Shown in pieces: positions 51,381 to 53,774 of a stretch of 53,774 nucleotides of DNA; the first letter of the stretch is position 1; every line of letters begins with the position of its first letter. The translations under genes were made by a program, and so were the position numbers. Below the pieces are notes generated by a model. The model worked only from the letters and a program-made list of their open reading frames with translations. It made no database searches and was not told the origin of the DNA. The stretch is from Betaproteobacteria bacterium (GTDB lineage Bacteria; Pseudomonadota; Gammaproteobacteria; Burkholderiales; SG8-41): contig JAHFRL010000016.1 in assembly GCA_023266235.1 (NCBI GenBank), forward strand, positions 1-53,774, in the 5' to 3' direction.

Positions 51381-52271
51381 TCAGGCCGCAAGCGTTGCGG
51401 GGTCGAAGCGAGGTTTATCGCCTTTGATCTGGGTTCGATGCATCAGGCGGCGTGAATTAGGATCAAATGCATCGCGCCGGTGCATGGCGCAACGATTGTC
51501 CCACATCACCAGGTCGCCGACTTTCCACTGTTGATACCACGCGAAGCGTTTTTGTGTCGCATGCGCCCACAATTTGTCGAGCAGGTCTTCGCTTGCGTTG
51601 GGCGGCAGCCCGATGATACAGGCGTTGCGGCGGCGGCCGAAGAACAGCGCATTGCGGTGCGTCGCCGGATGGGTGCGGATGAGCGGGTGGATCGCGCCCG
51701 GCGCTTCACGCGGGTCGGTCACTTCCTTGAAACCCTTGCGCAGCTCGCCGGCGCTGTTGCGGCTCGAGTCGTGCTTGCACTGCAGGCCGACGAGCGCGCG
51801 CTTCAAATCCGCGGGCAGCGAGGCATACGCTTGGTACATGTTCGAGAAGCCGGTATCGCCGCCGGCGGGCGGCACCTCGAGCGCGTAGAGCACGCTGCCG
51901 ATCGGCGTCAATTCGTTGTATGACATGTCCGTGTGCCACTCGGCCTCGTAATTGCCGAGGTTGCCGGTCGGTTTACCGTCGATCTTGATGTTCGACATCA
52001 CGGTGATCTCGGGAAACGGGTCCTCGACCTCGCCCTTGGCGTGGATCGGCGCCTTGTCGAGCTCGCCGAACCTGCGCGCGAAGCGCAACAGGCCCGGATC
52101 GTCGAGCTGCTGGCTGCGGAAGCGCAACACCAGGTGCTGGTGCCAGGCGTCTTCAATCGCCGTGAAGGTCGCGGCGTCGATCGGCTGGGACAGGTCGACG
52201 CCGACGATATCGGCGCCCAAGCTGGCGCCGGTCGGAACTATCGTGATGCCGGTGGTGCCCGGTAAATCCAT
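51381..52271 (-). CDS. TauD/TfdA-family 2-oxoglutarate-dependent dioxygenase
   Basis: 296 residues, complete. Fe(II) ligands are H113 and D115 in AEWHTDMSYNE, and the distal His is in MWDNRCAMHRRDAF; the 2-oxoglutarate Arg is in SRRLMHRTQIKG. N-terminus VPTGASLGADIVGVDLSQPI is typical. Members cleave sulfonates (taurine), phenoxy herbicides or related compounds; the target here is unknown. It is convergent with the PhaM-like gene. Compare the truncated TauD relic at 23.3-23.5 kb. Confidence 0.9.
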   Translation of the reverse strand: MDLPGTTGITIVPTGASLGADIVGVDLSQPIDAATFTAIEDAWHQHLVLRFRSQQLDDPGLLRFARRFGELDKAPIHAKGEVEDPFPEITVMSNIKIDGKPTGNLGNYEAEWHTDMSYNELTPIGSVLYALEVPPAGGDTGFSNMYQAYASLPADLKRALVGLQCKHDSSRNSAGELRKGFKEVTDPREAPGAIHPLIRTHPATHRNALFFGRRRNACIIGLPPNASEDLLDKLWAHATQKRFAWYQQWKVGDLVMWDNRCAMHRRDAFDPNSRRLMHRTQIKGDKPRFDPATLAA

Positions 52272-52355
52272 GTTTTTTTTCCTTGATCGAGTCTACCGTA
52301 AAACGATCGGTCGCACTGCTGCAAGTGAGGGCAGGGAGGCGCATAATCGATTTAT

Positions 52356-52457
52356 GACCGGCTTGCAACGGTCGCGACAATGCCGCGCCGCTGAATCCGG
52401 TCTTGATTGCGACCGGTTTGCAGCGACCGCGATAGACCCGCGCCGCTGAACCCGGTC
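52356..52457 (+). repeat. 47-bp imperfect tandem duplication
   Basis: Copies 52356-52402 and 52411-52457, 8 bp apart. By eye 9 of 47 positions differ. Both contain GACCGG at the start, GCGCCGCTGAA near the end and CCGGTC last, so each also has inverted ends (GACCGG/CCGGTC). It is upstream of the ACT-domain gene, ending 20 bp before its ATG. Confidence 0.8.
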
Positions 52458-52477
52458 GTCCAGATAAGGAGATTGTT

Positions 52478-52888
52478 ATGGCCACCACTATCCGCAAAGC
52501 CGCTTATTTCAGCATGCACACCCCCAACCGCGCCGGGCAGGGCGCGCGCATCCTCAAGGGATTGCGCGACGCAGGCGTGAACCTGCGCGCGTTCACGGGT
52601 TTTCCGAGCGCCGGGCGCGCGCAGGTGGATTTCATTCCGTACGATGCCGGCCAGTTTCTGCGCGCCGCGCGCAAGCTCGGGCTCAAGGTCGGCAAGCGCA
52701 AGACCGTCTTCATCGCGCAGGGCGACGACCGGCCGGGCGTGATCGCCGCGATCTGCGACAAGCTCGCCATTGCCCGCATCAACATGGTCGCGATGGACGC
52801 GGTCGCCGTGGGGGGGCGCTGCGGCGCGATCTTCTGGGTCAAGCCGAAGGACGCGGGCAGGGCGTCGCGCGTGCTCGGCGCGCGTTAA
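52478..52888 (+). CDS. double ACT-domain protein
   Basis: 136 residues with two ACT-like units: RKAAYFSMHTPNRAGQGARILKGLRDAGVNLRAF (first) and TVFIAQGDDRPGVIAAICDKLAIARINMVAMDAV (second). Both have the Gly-rich ligand loop before the helix. No catalytic domain is fused. Such small proteins act as amino-acid sensors or are of unknown role. Ribosome site AAGGAG. Direct repeats precede it and nonamers follow. Confidence 0.8.
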   Translation: MATTIRKAAYFSMHTPNRAGQGARILKGLRDAGVNLRAFTGFPSAGRAQVDFIPYDAGQFLRAARKLGLKVGKRKTVFIAQGDDRPGVIAAICDKLAIARINMVAMDAVAVGGRCGAIFWVKPKDAGRASRVLGAR

Positions 52889-52901
52889 AGCAAAAAGCCG
52901 A

Positions 52902-52919
52902 AACGTAAAGGACGCAAAG
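52902..52919. repeat. nonamer-repeat half-site, site N
   Basis: AACGTAAAG (52902-52910) and GACGCAAAG (52911-52919), left-arm type, just after the ACT gene. The right arm is not clear; the sequence after 52940 is of a different, lower-GC type, so the element may be cut at the joint. Confidence 0.5.
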
Positions 52920-52942
52920 GAAGTTCGAAGAAGAGATTACGA

Positions 52943-53488
52943 ATGACTATTGCGTGCCTCGGCTGGGGGTCCTTGATCTGGGATCCCCGGGAGTTTCCGT
53001 TGTCGTCCGACTGGCACGACGATGGGCCATTATTGCCGATTGAGTTTGCGCGATTTTCGAAACGAGGGCGCGTGACATTAGTCATAGTGGCTGGATGCCG
53101 CATGGTCCCTAGCTTGTGGGCTGAGGTCGCCGTAACTTCGTTAGAGAATGCGGTTGAAAAACTGCGTATCCGAGAAGATCGTCCACCACGAAGTTCCATC
53201 GGGTATTGGACTGAGAAAGAAAATTCTGGCCACTTATTGGTACAGGAGATCGGACATTGGGCAAGGGAGCGCAGAATCCAGGCAGTCGTATGGGCCGCTT
53301 TACCTCCTAAAAACTCACATGGAAATGAGGTTAAACCGGGGATCGAGGAAGTGCTCAAAAGGCTTAAGAACTCCGATCCAGAAGAAAGACGAGCAGCGGA
53401 GCAGTATATTCGAAAAGCACATTCGCAAATCCGCACTGAATATCGGGATATTATCGAACGTGAGCTAGGTTGGAACGCCGGTAACTGA
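52943..53488 (+). CDS. hypothetical protein, resembling gamma-glutamylcyclotransferase fold
   Basis: 181 residues. It starts IACLGWGSLIWDP, like the YGSL loop of the GGCT fold, with IEFARFSKRGRVTLVIVAGCR following as in GGCT-like proteins of type YGSLxxG, but no clear catalytic Glu is identified. AT-rich codons (ATA, TTA, AGA, CGA) are more frequent than in all genes before it. It may be a horizontally acquired gene with the next one. Family tentative. Confidence 0.6.
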   Translation: MTIACLGWGSLIWDPREFPLSSDWHDDGPLLPIEFARFSKRGRVTLVIVAGCRMVPSLWAEVAVTSLENAVEKLRIREDRPPRSSIGYWTEKENSGHLLVQEIGHWARERRIQAVVWAALPPKNSHGNEVKPGIEEVLKRLKNSDPEERRAAEQYIRKAHSQIRTEYRDIIERELGWNAGN

Positions 53489-53517
53489 ATTTCCTTGGCA
53501 TGTTTAAGGCATGGGAA

Positions 53518-53774
53518 ATGAGCACATCAGAAAACATATTTGAGCCCCGCTTCTCCAAAGTCCTAGCGGGAGTTTTCTCGTTACTGATTGCTCTTACCGT
53601 GCAAAACGTTCAGGCCGCGATTTCGACCGGAACGGGCTTTTTTATAACGGCAGACGGTTTTTTTCTTACCTCCTTTCATGTTGTGGAGGACGCTCGCAAG
53701 ATTTATCTCAAAGATTACAAAGGCCACGACTACCCCGCTGAAGTTATTGCAGTTGACCGATCGAATGACTTGGC
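53518..53774 (+). CDS. secreted trypsin-like serine protease, N-terminal part (3' end outside window)
   Basis: About 85 residues are visible from the ATG at 53518 (AAGG 8 bp upstream; ATG at 53500 in frame but without a ribosome site). Signal peptide (VLAGVFSLLIALTVQNVQA). Then TGTGFFITADGFFLTSFHVVEDA with the catalytic His, and VIAVDRSNDLA with the likely catalytic Asp. The nucleophile Ser is beyond the window. HtrA/trypsin-2-like. Codon use is low-GC like the previous gene. Confidence 0.75.
   Translation, partial: MSTSENIFEPRFSKVLAGVFSLLIALTVQNVQAAISTGTGFFITADGFFLTSFHVVEDARKIYLKDYKGHDYPAEVIAVDRSNDL

Overview
The window reads as a chromosome segment of a high-GC betaproteobacterium, probably an uncultured Burkholderiales/Rhodocyclales-type lineage. 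The evidence is the order mlaFEDCB – ABC exporter – ibaG – murA – hisGDCBHAFIE – tatABC – DegS-like protease – petABC – sspA-sspB, a backbone I know from Betaproteobacteria, together with a PhaM-like protein and tripartite-tricarboxylate-type (TctC/Bug) binding proteins, which are most abundant in Burkholderiales. There is one tRNA (Thr, TGT), no rRNA, no CRISPR array and no recognisable insertion sequence.

Layout. 1-2.4 kb: end of a diiron oxygenase-like gene, an SDR epimerase and a luciferase-like flavin monooxygenase. 2.5-5.5 kb: the Mla phospholipid transport operon without mlaA. 5.6-17.7 kb: a long co-directional run with an ABC-2 exporter, ibaG, murA, the complete histidine pathway except hisZ, and the Tat translocase. 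17.7-23.3 kb: the DegS-like protease (reverse), the cytochrome bc1 complex and sspA/sspB, ending at a truncated TauD gene. 23.6-28.7 kb: a DsbA-fold isomerase, a cytochrome c/beta-propeller fusion, a small secreted protein, tRNA-Thr, an orphan amino-acid binding protein and acetate kinase. 29.2-34.0 kb: a Gld-type ABC system with a DUF4340 protein. 34.0-37.1 kb: a nitrile-hydratase-like beta/alpha chimera, two TctC proteins and a small secreted protein between them. 37.2-44.5 kb: an SDR, a double-hotdog thioesterase, two divergent MFS transporters, a 2-hydroxyacid dehydrogenase and an Xsc-like ThDP enzyme. 44.5-50.4 kb: an EF-G paralogue, a secreted protein, an ECF sigma factor with a membrane partner, and a lytic transglycosylase behind a consensus promoter. 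50.5-53.8 kb: thioesterase, PhaM-like protein, TauD dioxygenase, double-ACT protein, then lower-GC genes that look acquired.

The least expected pattern is between the genes. Nine gaps hold hairpins whose two complementary arms are each built of degenerate 7-bp tandem units, and four more gaps hold a related 9-bp version. Several lie inside operons and run right up to the next start codon. I cannot match this two-armed layout to a named betaproteobacterial repeat family. Other leads are the nitrile-hydratase chimera without a metal site, a three-hairpin leader ending in a terminator just before an MFS gene, and a possible small RNA or long leader from the promoter at 49.34 kb.

All calls come from reading sequence and motifs; no alignment, profile search or folding program was run.
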